Below are positions 1 to 11,282 of a DNA stretch of 64,000 nt, in pieces. How positions within the stretch are numbered: position 1 is the stretch's first letter; every line of letters begins with the position of its first letter. Origin of the DNA: Eucommia ulmoides (Eukaryota > Streptophyta > Magnoliopsida > Garryales > Eucommiaceae); NCBI GenBank assembly GCA_016647705.1, contig CM028330.1:31708649-31772648 (forward strand). The letters are read 5' to 3'. Made by a program: the position numbers and the translations under genes. The notes under the pieces were generated by a model. The model did no database searches. It had not been told where the DNA came from and saw only the letters and a list, made by a program, of their open reading frames with translations.

Positions 1-720
1 AGATCAAAGAAGCGCTTAATGGGCTAATTCAAGAGCTTTCGGCTGAATCGAAAATAATAAAGCTCAAATTAGGCCTAAATGACGATCAAGGCCTAATCCA
101 TCTTATCAAAGCAAGTGAATGGGTTTAGACATGAACTCAAATGGACCAAAGCTTGAGGACCACGACATTCTCAGCATATTTATTTTATTTATTTCTATTT
201 TAATTTTAATTTAGGTTATTTATTTGATAATTTGTAAGGCATGATTGCCAAATTAACCTTTTCCTTTTTAGATTAGGAGTAGGGTTTCCTTGTTTCTCTA
301 GGGTTTCTTTTTTTTTTTGTATTGTAGCCGCACTATTCACGAGCACTGTTTACCGACACTGTTCATCGTACTATTCATTACCTATTTAAGAAAGTTATAT
401 TCCATGAGGAAGAAGACATTACTTTGATTAATAAAAATTGTGGGAGTTTTCTCTTTTAGTTCTTCAGAGAACTTTTCCTGAACTTATCAAGAGTTTCTTG
501 TGGTGTTCAAACTTATATCTTTGATTCGTGATTCATTATAATCATTGGGTCAAGATCATTATACCATTGGTTCGCGTTTCGTTCATAAACGTTAGGTCAA
601 GGTAATCTATCTTTCAATTTCTGTATTTTTAGCTCGTTCAAAATCTGATTTAGTTTCGATCTTCGCAAAGAAACCCTAAGTTGGTTTCGGGTCTCACTAA
701 TCCTTAGTGCGGTTCGCATC
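1..720 (+). repeat. LTR-like noncoding sequence at window edge
   Basis: No open frame of note. The stretch has features of an LTR promoter and leader on the plus strand: a TATTTAAG box near 385, an AATAAAAATTG signal near 430, and a pyrimidine-rich leader. It is followed by the AACTACG-type repeats that accompany LTR-like DNA elsewhere in this window. The terminal dinucleotides cannot be placed because the left end lies outside the window. The assignment to an LTR retrotransposon is inference. Confidence 0.35.
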
Positions 721-734
721 ACAATAAAAGATGC

Positions 735-3700
735 CTAAGCCTGAACTACGCTTGACCTAGTCCTTGGAAAACTTCCAAGGTACGTAGGAAACCTATTGAG
801 GTTCGGTCATCCAACTATAGAAACCCCCAGCCATGGGCTAGAGCACGTTCTCACAGTTTCCATCATCGTACATAAATTAGAACTAATAAATTCCATTATA
901 CTCTCTCCACCAAGAGGTACATGTCTAAGCTCATATTGTCACTCCCTATTAAATGGTACTAGGGGGTAAAAATGACAAACAAATAAAAAAAATATAGTCA
1001 TTCAATTTCGATTGCTAAGGAAGGTCTTAGGTTTATTTAAAGACAACAATTCCGAAATCGGGTTGAAAAATTCAGAATTTAACTAGTAATTCAAAATTCT
1101 TTAGGATTAGAAGGAATAAAGGTCAAAAGCTGCTAGAAATCTAGCAAAACTACACAGCAAAATGTGACTTCCAGTTGTCCACGTTCTTCCTTCATGACAA
1201 AAACATTTCAAGGCAAATAGTCAAAAGAACAAACAGCATAAGGAAAAGGGAGAGGTAAGAAAATATTGTCCTACCTCAAGTGGTCAGAGAATCTACATAC
1301 CATCGTAGTTTGAGATTCTGCCATTCTATCCCACTTTAAGTGGTCGAAGGTTTTACCATACTATCATACCTTCATGATAACTCATAATTTCGATAAACGA
1401 TAGTCGATTTCAAAACAAGTTTGGTACCCCTACAGTCATAACCAAATATGTACAAAACATAAAATTCCCATGGTACCACCGTAAAATTAACAATACAACC
1501 CAAGTTTAACAACTGAGACTTTGTCAAAGAAGGCGATATACCCGAAAACCATTATGCACCATAGAAGACTTGGTTTTCGATTTCGAAACAAGTTTGGTAC
1601 ACTTCAGAGTTACCTCTAAGATTGAGCTTTTTAACAAACAAATGAGACCATTGATGGAAGAAGATTTGCCAACTTCTGAAGAGAGAAACCAACATGCACC
1701 GTTTAGGAGACAAGACCAAGGAACGGAGATGGTGGTTCGTTTTTTTATGATAATACTTTGACTATCAAAAAATGCTAGAAATAGACACAAGTTGCCTATA
1801 TGCTGACATTTAAAGCAAAACATTTGAAGCAAAAGAACTAAATGGAAAGAAAGAGGTTCACCATCCCAGTTCCAGCAAATGATCCGCAAGGCTTAGCGAT
1901 ACAAGTAATCCGTTTTATCAATTCATGTCTAGACATTATAAACAATTGTATGGCTCGAGTGTTACACCAACGGGCAAAATCATAAGATTAATTCCTAAAA
2001 AGTACTTTTTATTAGTAATAAACACGTCGGAAAGTGTATTCGGGAATTTAAATCAATAATCCTGAATTCATTTTTCATCACCTTCATCAAATAGCGAGGC
2101 GAACTGATTTAGCTTCTCAATTCAGTAGCTAATCAGTCATCTCCCCAGCCCGCAAGTTGGGGCATATTTTATACTATCAATAATCATAAATCGCACAATA
2201 GGAAATATTGGATTAGATACCCCAACAAAACTTATCCAATCACTGCAACAGTTAGAGACTAGGGCATATTTCATCATATTCATGTTTTCCTGATGGAAAC
2301 AGTGTTTATTTCGTCTTATGACGAAAAATGAAATGCTCGAATCATAATGAACTCAATTAAATTCATCAATCACCATGAACTACGTGTCGACCTGATTCTC
2401 AACAAAGTCCGGGATACGTAAAAAACCCTTGTGGATTCGGTTGACAACCTAAACACGGTGAACTACGTTTCGACCTGATTCTCGACAAAGTCTAGGATAC
2501 ATAGGCAACCCTTATGGGTTCAGTCAATAACTTAAAGAAAAATCAATCCATCTCACTGTAAACTACGTGTCGACCTAATTCCCTGTGAAAATAAGGATAC
2601 GTAGGCAACTTTTTCAAGGTTCGGTCATCAACACCAAAAATTCTTCATTCAATCAAGGTTGAACTATGTGCCGACCTGATTCTAAGTTATCTGAGATACG
2701 CAGGCAACCTATATATGGGTTCGGTCACCATTAAATAAAAATCCCCCATCAATCAAGATTGAATCAAATCAAACTTTAAAATCCCCCATCAATCGGGATT
2801 GAACCATGTCAACTTTAAAAATCCCCAATCAATCACGAATGAATCGTGAAAACTTCAAAATTCTCTATCATTCGGGATTTAATCACGTCAACTTTAAAAT
2901 CAATCCCCCAATCAATGATGAACTAGGTTTCGGCCTGAGTCTTGGTAAATACCAAGATACATGAAACCTTTATAGGTTCAATCGTCACCTTAACTGAAAT
3001 TCCTCTATCCCTAGCAGACTACTCTTTGGCTAGTCCCAGGTAGATCACTAAGGTACGTAGGTAACCCAAGTGGGTTTGGTCGAATCAAAAAGATATTGGC
3101 CACATACCATTCTCTCAGCCCTGTATCAAGGCGCATCTACTAAGAAGTCCCTTGTGAGAAGTTAATTTTCAATCTTTTTGTTAAGTAAACAACAAAAAAT
3201 ACATGTGCATGAACTACGCATTGACCTGACTCTTGGTAGATTACCAAGATACGTAGGAAACTCTTGTGGGTGCGATCGACAATATGAAATAGCACAGTGA
3301 GGGCTTAATTACATTTTGATTGGATTCCTAACCTAGGAAATCAGTATACGTAGATAAACCAAGTGGGTTTCGATCATCCGGCGATCACCATCCCAAACAA
3401 CGATATCAATATACATAAACAACCCAACGGGGTTTTCAGACTAAATCAAACATTAAAATCACATGCTCAGTTCAGGATATATGGGCAACCCATATGGAAT
3501 CTGTTGCATTCTCCTGAATGCTCAGGAGATAATCCTGCATCCTGGCTAGAGTTGGGGCACATTATATCTGAATTTTTAGTTGATATTATACGATAGGAGT
3601 TGCCTCCAGCTAGAGCTGGGGCACATTATATCAGATTTATCATAAACATTTCTTGATATAGACTCACACCAATTACAACTTATTAAAATTCAAAAAAAAT

Positions 3701-4230
3701 CAAAACTGACTTCCATGATCCTTAGAAATAAACAAGCAACATCAAGCCCTAGTCTACAACTGGGGAACATTTTATCCTAGGTTAAATTTCCACCAGGAAG
3801 TTTTCTAGTCCTCGTCAGGCAGTCCCAAGTGGGATGTGGCCTAAAAACTCCACTAAGTGTTGAGTTTCCGCTATAGCTTTTGCTCGTGAGAATTTGCTCA
3901 GTCATTTTCAATCATGTATGGATATGATGACCCAGGAATCTGTTTCTCTAACCAAGAATCTTTTCCACTAATTATCAAACTAAATTACATGTCTGGACTA
4001 CACTTGACCTGATTCTCAGTTAAGTATAAGATATGTTGGTGCCCTAATGGGGTTCGGTCAAGCCAGCTCATAAAAATCAATGTCGACCTCAGTCTCAGAC
4101 TAACAAGACACCCCGAAATTGGTTTCTCTAACCTAAAACCATTCCACCCAATCTTGATTTACTTTACCTGTTAGAACTACATGTGGTCTGATTCTCATTA
4201 ATTTGATATATGTAGGAAAACTTTTTGGGT
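735..4230 (+). repeat. Dispersed AACTACGT / GATACGTAGG repeat field
   Basis: A unit of about 65-100 bp recurs in degenerate form. It reads AACTACGTGTCGACCTGATTCTC (shorter forms vary), then a short variable stretch, then GATACGTAGGCAACC, then GGGTTCGGTC. Clear starts are near 743, 2380, 2460, 2560, 2660, 2920, 3208, 3990 and 4165. More copies lie near 14290, 14400, 17735, 17840 and 17950, next to other LTR-like sequence. There is no coding capacity between copies. This probably belongs to a Ty3/gypsy-type LTR or untranslated region, but the family was not identified with certainty. Confidence 0.7.
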
Positions 4231-4239
4231 ACGGTCATA

Positions 4240-4530
4240 ACTAGGAGTAGATAATCGTTCGTCATCTTCTCCAAATCCTATAGGATTGATCATTCAGCAA
4301 CCTTTAGGAATCCAAATCATGGTGGGATTAATCGATCATCATCCTTACCAAGACCTATAGGATCAGATATTTACGTAGTTCTATAGGTATCCAAGTCACG
4401 GTAGGATTGATCGATCAACATCCTTACCAAGTCCTCTAGGATTGATTGTTCATCATCCTTTAGGAACCAAATGCAAGTAGGATTGATTGTTCTTCGTCCT
4501 TAATTAGCATAATCCTCTTATACTGGTTAT
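4240..4530. repeat. 79-bp tandem array, left block (about 4 degenerate copies)
   Basis: Copies of the same 79-bp unit that forms the main array at 9280-10215. The key words are GGTAGGATTGATCGATC, CATCCTTACCAAGACC and TATAGGTATCCAAGTCAC. This block sits just left of the LTR element inserted at 4572, and the main array resumes just right of it, so the element landed in or beside a once continuous array. Confidence 0.75.
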
Positions 4531-4571
4531 TTGGCCCTCCTTGGAGAAGATTCCTTACCCGCGTTGGAAGG

Positions 4572-5934
4572 TGATGGTGCAATTTACCTATCTATTTTCA
4601 AACCAAACTTGTTAGTTTTCGAGTATGTTTATTATCTTTAAATATGTTTTAATACATTTTTTTTATGTATTTTTGTCTAAATCAAGTGTGTGGGGTGAAA
4701 ATGGATGAAAACGGATCATAAACGATAAAATTGAATCAAGAACGGTGGGAACACAAGCAAACGGGAAAAATTTATAACCTGAAGCCCACCGCCGCGGCAA
4801 TCAAGATGCATAGAAGACCTAATCTTGCTGAAAATCCACCACCGTCGCGGTGAAAGAACAGGAGGTCTCCGTTCCCACCGCTGTGTCCATCGCCGAAGCC
4901 GTGACCAAACCGACATACCCACCGTCGCGGGGGTCACTCTGCGCACAATTTTAGATATTTATTTAGATATTTTGACCGTATATCTTCTCCTCTCCTCTCC
5001 ATTTGGTAATGAGAGCCCAAAAAAGACCCCTTAGGGTTTATAATATTTTGAGAGTGTTTTGGGGAGTGCTTCACCAATTCTGAAGGAGAAGCGATCGTTA
5101 AACGGTTTTAACGCCAAATCTTCGGACTACAGCTAAGTTTATTTCATTTCTCTCTTTAATTTATTAACTTCGGTAGTTTATTGAGCATGTTTAGCTCGTT
5201 TTTCATTGTATAAATGGTTATGGCCATGAGCTAAACGGATTTTTTCAAGGGATTAATAATATTTATGAAATTCTTATTTTTTTGAGTTGTGTTTCGTTAA
5301 TGGTTGTTCTTCATTATTCGATTGTGTTTACCATTATTCTTTGATTATATGCTTATTTAGATATATAGAGAATATGGGGTTTGACACTCGGGATAGGTAA
5401 CCCCGAATTTGGACTAGGGTAAATACAACGCGACGATCTAATAACCCGGGAGGGAGTTAGAAAATGTGCAACCCATGACGTTGGAGCGAGACTCATGTGA
5501 GCTAGTGTCGTTAAGATGTTGAGGGAGACTTCTTTGTTGACGCGAAGTCGCATATTCACTCATCTTATACTCGGAAGAGATGGTGAGTCAGTTTACGATA
5601 CAGAGATTGTCGGATAGGTTGAACATCGTTATTATAAACTAAACAAAACCAAATACGTTTTTGTAAACAAAGTTAATCCCTAGATAATCTTTTTCCCTAA
5701 ACATCTCAATATAGTAATATTAGTATAATTAGATTAATTAACTTAGTATTAGTATTAATTAATTATAAACTTCATTTTTTATCGCCTAGATAAAATTAGA
5801 TTATGATAATTACGGTACTCGATAATAATCTCAACCAATCCATGTGGATATGACAACCCCTACTCATTCCCATCTATACTAAAACTTGACCCATACACTT
5901 GCGGTGAAAGTGGAGACGTAATATTCCACCACCA
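4572..5934 (+). repeat. 5' LTR of the Athila-like element
   Basis: Begins TGATGGTGCAATTTACC and ends CCACCACCA. The last ~480 bp match 8648-9127 closely, which sets the right edge. U3 carries a GC-rich block with repeated CCACCGTCGCGG-type words (about 4785-4930), placed like the GCCTAGGC cluster in the related solo LTR at 56721. The LTR is 1363 bp, within the long-LTR range of Athila elements. Confidence 0.85.
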
Positions 5935-5940
5935 AGTTTT

Positions 5941-5958
5941 TGGCGCCGTTGTCGGGGA
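5941..5958 (+). promoter_or_regulatory. Primer binding site (tRNA-Asp type)
   Basis: TGGCGCCGTTGTCGGGGA lies six bases after the 5' LTR end. It is one base different from the widely conserved TGGCGCCGTTGCCGGGGA of plant Athila elements, read in the family as complementary to the 3' end of a tRNA-Asp. This is the strongest single marker for the family call. Confidence 0.85.
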
Positions 5959-6059
5959 TTGTGTTTTAGATTATTGTTGATATTATGAGTAAATAACCTG
6001 ATTTTAATTTAGGCATTTCTTTTGTTTATAATTTTTCTTTGTAGTTTTGTTTTTATTTC

Positions 6060-6755
6060 TTATGCATGGTACTTGGAGATGTTAGATCGATAAGTATTGA
6101 TGCAATTGTTTCAACGGGATTCTGAGCCATTTTATTGTACTTGGGATTGATACAAGAAATTGTTGTTCCGATTTCCGAACCATTGTTTCCCGAGGGAGTG
6201 TTAACTATTGAACTTCCTCGATAGGTTATTAGCCGCAACCAAAACGTGGGTTGAAAAAGGAAATGGTACCACCTCTTTCGGCCAACTAACTGTGGATGAA
6301 GCCTATTGGTTGTTGGAAGACATGGCCAAGTATGATTTTCACTGTTGGAATTATTCAACGAGCTACCAAAGCCTAGGGGATAGTTCCACTTTTTCGGCAC
6401 CATGGATTGATACCCCGGTCCAAGATGTGGAGTCTTCCCCCTGGAGAAAATGTTAGCTGATTTTATTGGGGAGACTCAGGCGTTCTGGAAGGAGATGCAT
6501 GACCGGATCAATGAGCACGAGGATCATCTTGACAATATCGAGACGATCTATGCCAAAATTGATACGACCGTAATGTCTTTGCAGATGCAAATCAGTCAGC
6601 TTATCTGCTTAATTGAGGTCGAGTCAGACGTGGTGGCACTGGGAGATAAAAACGCCATATCATGCGAAATCCATCACGAGGAGCCAGAAATGAGCAGAAA
6701 GAGCTTGGGAAAGTTTAGCTATGCTTACTCGAATGAGATAGTAACCCAAGCGTAG
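6060..6755 (+). pseudogene. Degraded Athila-type gag
   Basis: Two overlapping frames carry gag-like sequence. The first (about 6208-6456) contains a TVDEAYWLLEDMAKYD segment that fits the Athila gag pattern of a DEAY helix followed by an aromatic-rich stretch. The second (6450-6755) contains ETQAFWKEMHDRINEHED followed by a heptad-like helix ending in MQISQLI. Upstream, a segment with RDSEPFYCTWD is interrupted by a stop. The minus-strand copy at 13323-13880 keeps the same order, confirming one ancestral gag. Frame breaks and stops make it non-functional. No zinc knuckle, protease or polymerase follows. Confidence 0.75.
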
Positions 6756-7049
6756 ATCGACGATTGTGATTTTGTCACCAATGGAGATCCAAATTGCGAT
6801 GCCACCATTGATCCCAGACAATCACATCTACGAGGATCTGATGTGACTCACTTGTCCTTCGCTGCCCAAAACAATACTCTTTCATGCCCACCAAGCCCAT
6901 GAGCCGATAGAGAGTCCTGTTGAAAGCTTGAGCCGATCAGAGCCATATCTCACCAGTCTTGAGGGCGTATTAAATCAAGACCCGTATGTGGTGTTGTACG
7001 ATACTTACTACGGGTGGAAGCCGCTCATTGACGAGTCGATCTCTGTGTC

Positions 7050-7095
7050 GGGCCGAGGACAATAAACCACGCGCTTCTTGGGAGGCAACCCAAGG
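7050..7095 (+). other. Conserved Athila 3' internal motif
   Basis: The segment with GCGCTTCTTGGGAGGCAACC is typical of sequence downstream of the coding region in Athila elements. Here it follows gag directly. Its inverse lies at about 12845-12900 in the second copy. Confidence 0.6.
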
Positions 7096-7271
7096 AAAAA
7101 TAGTAACTTAAATCTGTCACTACCGACTTGATTTAATCTCGCCTGCCAGGTATGTGTTCTAAACCCCCGTCTTCATTATCATGCTATATGCTGTTATTAG
7201 GATCGCTGATGGGTTGTTGAGGACACTGTCTGTTTTAAGTTTGGTGGTGATGTGTAGTATGTGTTATTGTT

Positions 7272-7272
<1 letters not shown>

Positions 7273-7312
<40 letters not shown>
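7273..7312 (+). repeat. Poly(T) run of about 40 bases
   Basis: Uninterrupted T run in the noncoding part of the Athila-like element. It produces a spurious frame rich in phenylalanine. Confidence 0.95.
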
Positions 7313-7317
<5 letters not shown>

Positions 7318-8079
7318 GTATGCATGTTTGTTTAGGATTATTTTGTTTAGATTAGTTTTAGTTATGTGTTGAGTTTTTACTTCATCTGGGCCATTACCCG
7401 ATGATGAGTTTGTCCCCTGATTGTTTATTGAGGTCGAGCTTAAATCTCATTCATGTGTGTTCTGTGTGCTTGACGTATCATTTTAGTAAAAGTTATTGTA
7501 GATCCTAAATGCACGAGCACATAAACTCAATGTATAACTATCCAATTGATTTGAAAACGATCATCTGTCACCCAAATTCATAACAATAGGGATTTTAGAA
7601 CTTGATGTGGGGGAAATTCGAGGAGAAATCCTAGGCGAGGTAGTTTGAGAGATATGATTTAGGCATTCGTTTTTATCGCTTGAACCTTTGAAGCTTACCT
7701 TGTTAAATGTTTATCCCTCATTACCCTGTCGAAGCCTAAAAACTGTTTCAATTCTGAACACTTATCTAATACCATGGCTGATAAAACTTTTCTCCAAACT
7801 TACATCGCTAAGCCGAAAGCACAATTTGAGTGAATCAAGTTAGCAGTTGCAAATTTTACTTGAAGTGAGTGGTTGGGTTTAGGGCGAACTTTTAATTGAT
7901 TCGGTATTTGAGTACTCACTTATCGCGTTTCTTTCGTTTAAACCACAGTCATGAAATTAGAATAATCAAATAAGTTTGGGGGTGTGGTAAGTTTAAAAAA
8001 AAAATGTAAATATAGTAAAATTTCTGTTTCTTTTGACAAGTGAGTACGTTGATCTTTAATGTATATTTAGGGTTATTTC

Positions 8080-8252
8080 TGTTGGCTAGGGTTTTGGCAG
8101 TAATTGTCCCGTGGTGGAGGCCTAGGTGTGGGTCAAGTCACAGTTGAATGTCGTGGGTATTTGTGTGTGCTGAATACACTATAAGGTTAGGGTATATGCC
8201 TTTCCTAACACCAATTGGTTTTAGGATAAGTGGTTATGCCTAAGGTCCTACA
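8080..8252 (+). repeat. TRIM 5' LTR (173 bp)
   Basis: Starts TGTTGGCTAGGG and ends GGTCCTACA. Same length as the 3' LTR. Confidence 0.92.
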
Positions 8253-8314
8253 AGTGGTATCACAGCATGGTCATGGGTTCGAATCCCAGCGAGAGCAATT
8301 GCTGAGGAGGAGAT

Positions 8315-8487
8315 TGTTGGCCAGGGTTTTGGCAGCAATTGTCCAGTGGCGGAGGCCCAGGTGTGGGTCAAGTCACAGTTGAATGTCGTGGGCATTTGTG
8401 TGTGTTGAATGCACTATTAGGCTAGGGTATATGCCTTTCCTAACACCAATTAGTTTTAAGATAAGTGGTTGCGCCTGAGGTCCTATA
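8315..8487 (+). repeat. TRIM 3' LTR (173 bp)
   Basis: Starts TGTTGGCCAGGG and ends GGTCCTATA, immediately followed by the target duplication ATTTC. Confidence 0.92.
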
Positions 8488-8639
8488 ATTTCAATTTTAT
8501 CTGTGGGGTTTCGAGTGTGAGAGTGCCAAGCATGTGCCTCGGGTATCGTCAAGTTAACGATGTTAACCTATTTTCTATTTTCGATATACCCTTGGCCATT
8601 TTTTCAAAACCGAACCAAGTCCTAATGATCATTTTGAAT

Positions 8640-9127
8640 TTCCATGACGTTAGAAAGTGTGCAATCCATGACGTTGGGGCGAGACTCATGTAACCTAATG
8701 TCGTTAAGACGTTGAGGGAGACTTCTTCGTTGACGCGAAGTCGCATATTCACTCATCTTACACTTGGGAGAGATGGTGAGTGAGTTTACAATATAGAGAT
8801 TGTAGGATAAGTTGAACGTCGTTGTTGTAAACTAAACGAAATCAAACACGTTTTTGTAAACGAAGTTAATCTCTAGATAATCGTTTCTCCTAAACAAATC
8901 AATATAGTAATATTAGTATAATTAGATTAATTAACTTAGTATTAGTATTAATTAATTATAAACTTCATTTTTTATCGTCTAGATAAAATTAGATTATGAT
9001 AATTACGATACTCAATAATAATCTTAACCAATTCCTGTGGATACGACAACCCCTACTCCTACCCACCTATACTAAAACTTGACCCGTATACTTGTGGTGA
9101 AAGTGGCGATGTAATATTTCGCCACCA
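8640..9127 (+). repeat. Truncated 3' LTR of the Athila-like element
   Basis: Matches about 5452-5934 of the 5' LTR. The left ~880 bp of the LTR and the polypurine tract are missing. The junction near 8640 joins internal sequence (paralogous to 11740-11870 on the other strand) directly to mid-LTR. The right end GCCACCA and the duplication GAAGG are intact. Confidence 0.8.
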
Positions 9128-9279
9128 GAAGGAATGTAGTCAATCCTATGGGTAATACAGTGGGGTGTATATCCTCTCCTACTTTTTACACTATAGAGAT
9201 ATCGATAAGTCGTCATTCTCCATATGCTGCGGCCTAATCTTATAGGATTAGACATTCACGTCATTCTGTAGGTATCCAA

Positions 9280-10215
9280 AGTCATGGTAGGATTGATTGA
9301 TTGTTATATCTACCAAGACCTATAGGATCATATATTCAAGTTGTTCGATAGGTATCCAAGTTACGGTGGGATTGATCGATCGTCATCCTTACCAAGACCT
9401 ATAGGATCAGACATTTACGTTGTTCTATAGGTATCCAAGTCATGGTAAGGTTGATCCATTGTCATCCTTACCAAGACCTGTAGGATTAGAAATTCACGTC
9501 TTTCTATAGGTATCCAAGTCACAGCGGAATTGAATGATCATCATCTTACTAAGTCCTCTAGGATCAGATATTCACGTTGTCTTTAGGAATCCAAATCACG
9601 GTAGGATTGATCAATCGTCATCCTTACCAAGACCTATAGGATCAGACATTCACGTCGTTCTATAGGTATTCAAGTCATGGTAGGATTGATCGATTATCAT
9701 CCATACCAATACCTTTAGGATCAGACATTCACGCCATTCTATAGGTATTCGAGTTATGGTAAGGTTGATCAATCGTCATCCTTACCAAGACCTATAAGAT
9801 TAGACATTCATATCATTCTATAGGTATCCAAGTCACGGTAGGATTAATCAAGGTCTTCCTTACCAAGACCTATAGGATCAAACATTCACGTCGATCTATA
9901 AGTATTCGAGTTACGGTAAGGTTAATCGATTGTCATCCTTACCAAGAACTATAGGATCAGTCATTCACGTTGTTCTATAGGTATCCGAGTCAAAATAGGA
10001 TTAATCTGTCGTCATCCTTACCAAGTCCTCTAGGATTGATTGTTCGGCATCCTTTAGGAAGATAGATCGGTAGGATCAGATATTCACGTTATCCTCCTAA
10101 TAAAAATAATCTAAGGCTGATCATTTGTCACCCTGTAAGATTATAGAATGGTAGGAGTGATCGATCGTCATCCTAACTATATCCTCTAGAATTAGGTATG
10201 TCGTCGTCCTTTAGG
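9280..10215. repeat. 79-bp tandem array, main block (about 11-12 copies)
   Basis: Unit starts (at the word GGTAGGATTGAT or its variants) are at 9286, 9365, 9444, 9523, 9600, 9679, 9758, 9837, 9915 and 9994. Spacings are 79,79,79,77,79,79,79,78,79. Copies decay after about 10020. Each unit has an imperfect internal dyad: CCTTACCAAGACCTATAGGAT against CTATAGGTATCCAAGTCACGG. Not coding. The period is tandem and unspaced, so this is a minisatellite and not a CRISPR. Confidence 0.92.
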
Positions 10216-10325
10216 AAATCCTTTACCACTCTCGTAAGGTAAATGAAGCAATGTTAAATGCTCCTGACTTTGAAATACATGTCTTTACATTTCATATCTA
10301 GCGGAACAAAATGTCTGTGTCTCCT

Positions 10326-11282
10326 TGGTAGCGGAATATTACGTCATTACTTTAACCGTAAGTGTACAGGTCAATTTTTATAGAATAAGAAATAGTAAGG
10401 GTTGTCGTATCCACACAGATTGGATTAAATTGTTGTTAAGTACCGCAATTGCTATAACCGAATTTTATCTAAGTGACTCAAATTAGGGTTTTTGTTTTTA
10501 GTATATACTAAAATAAATTATAATACTAAGTATACTATATGGGAATAGATTATCTAGAAATTAACTTTGTTTACTTATACGTGTGTGATCCAATCTAGTT
10601 TACATTAACGGTATTCAAACTATCCGAAAATCTAGGTATCGAAAACTCACTCACTACCTCTCCCGAATGTAAAGTGAATAAATATGCGACTTCGGGTCAA
10701 CACCGATGTCCCCATCTAGTGTCTAAATGACACTGATCACATGAATCTCACCCCATTCTCACAGACAACACACTTTCTAATACTCTCCAGAGTCATTAGA
10801 TCGTTGTGTTGTGTTTAAACCCTAATCCGAATGCGGGGTTACCTCTCCTGAGTGTCAAACCCCATATTCTCAAATAAACCACAATATCATAACAAGCATA
10901 CTATGGAGGTAAAAAAAGGGTAAACACAATCGAATACGGATGAACAATCATTAACGAATCACGATTTACTCAAACAACGTTTTCATAAACTATATCAATC
11001 CCTAGATAATAGATATTTAGCTACTCATGATCTTAACTAAATATTCATTAAAATAAGAGAATAACATCATCATTCAATATACAAAACTTATGATCTTTGC
11101 CCTTCTTCATCGTTTTTCCACCATCTTCTTACCGATTTGCTCGTTTTTCAACCGTTTTTGCTCCTAACCCCTGCTTTGAACAAAAATAAATAAAAATAAA
11201 TAAAAACAAATTAAAACATTACAAGAATACTAGAAAACTACCAAATTCGGTTTAAAAATAGATAGATAAATTTCACCTATTA
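10326..11282 (-). repeat. 3' LTR of the inverted Athila-like element
   Basis: Homologous to both LTRs of the plus copy. At 957 bp it is shorter than the 1363-bp LTR and lacks the GC-rich U3 block. Outer end is TGGTAGC (plus) and inner end CCTATTA. Confidence 0.75.

Larger units (their letters stand above)
8080..8487 (+). mobile_element. TRIM element (miniature LTR retrotransposon), 408 bp
   Basis: Two 173-bp direct repeats, 8080-8252 and 8315-8487, both begin TGTTGGC. They flank a 62-bp internal segment. The 5-bp target duplication ATTTC is at 8075-8079 and 8488-8492. The internal segment opens with TGGTATCACAGC at 8255-8266, an initiator tRNA-Met primer site with one mismatch, and closes with a purine tract GAGGAGGAGAT before the 3' repeat. 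No coding sequence. By hand count the two LTRs differ at 16 of 173 positions, almost all transitions, so the insertion is old. The 3' terminus has decayed from CA to TA. Confidence 0.92.
4572..9127 (+). mobile_element. Athila-like gag-only LTR retrotransposon (TR-GAG type)
   Basis: The element is bounded by a 5-bp direct duplication GAAGG at 4567-4571 and 9128-9132. It starts TGATGGTG and ends CCACCA, and has a 1363-bp 5' LTR, a primer site, a degraded gag, and an end segment homologous to the 5' LTR. No protease, reverse transcriptase or integrase sequence lies between gag and the 3' region. The post-pol motif AAGCGCTTCTTGGGAGGC... expected downstream of pol in Athila elements follows directly (7050-7095). 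The inverted element at 10326-13885 has the same layout, so this is a non-autonomous family and not one random deletion. A TRIM element is nested at 8080-8487. Confidence 0.85.

Noticed and set aside
1524..1889. 121-codon minus frame in the left repeat field
   Set aside because: No domain, hydrophobic AT-rich composition, no splice or promoter support.
4716..5034. Arg-rich frames in the first LTR
   Set aside because: They arise from the GC-rich U3 repeats in an LTR.
7181..7372. 63-codon frame with a long Phe run
   Set aside because: Product of the 40-base T run in noncoding retroelement DNA.
8255..8300. tRNA-like B box in the TRIM interior considered as a tRNA gene
   Set aside because: No acceptor stem, anticodon loop or A box can be drawn. 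The TGGTATCA part is the primer site.
9280..10215. Regular 79-bp repeats considered as a CRISPR array
   Set aside because: Units are contiguous with no unique spacers and each whole unit is conserved. The context is a plant genome.
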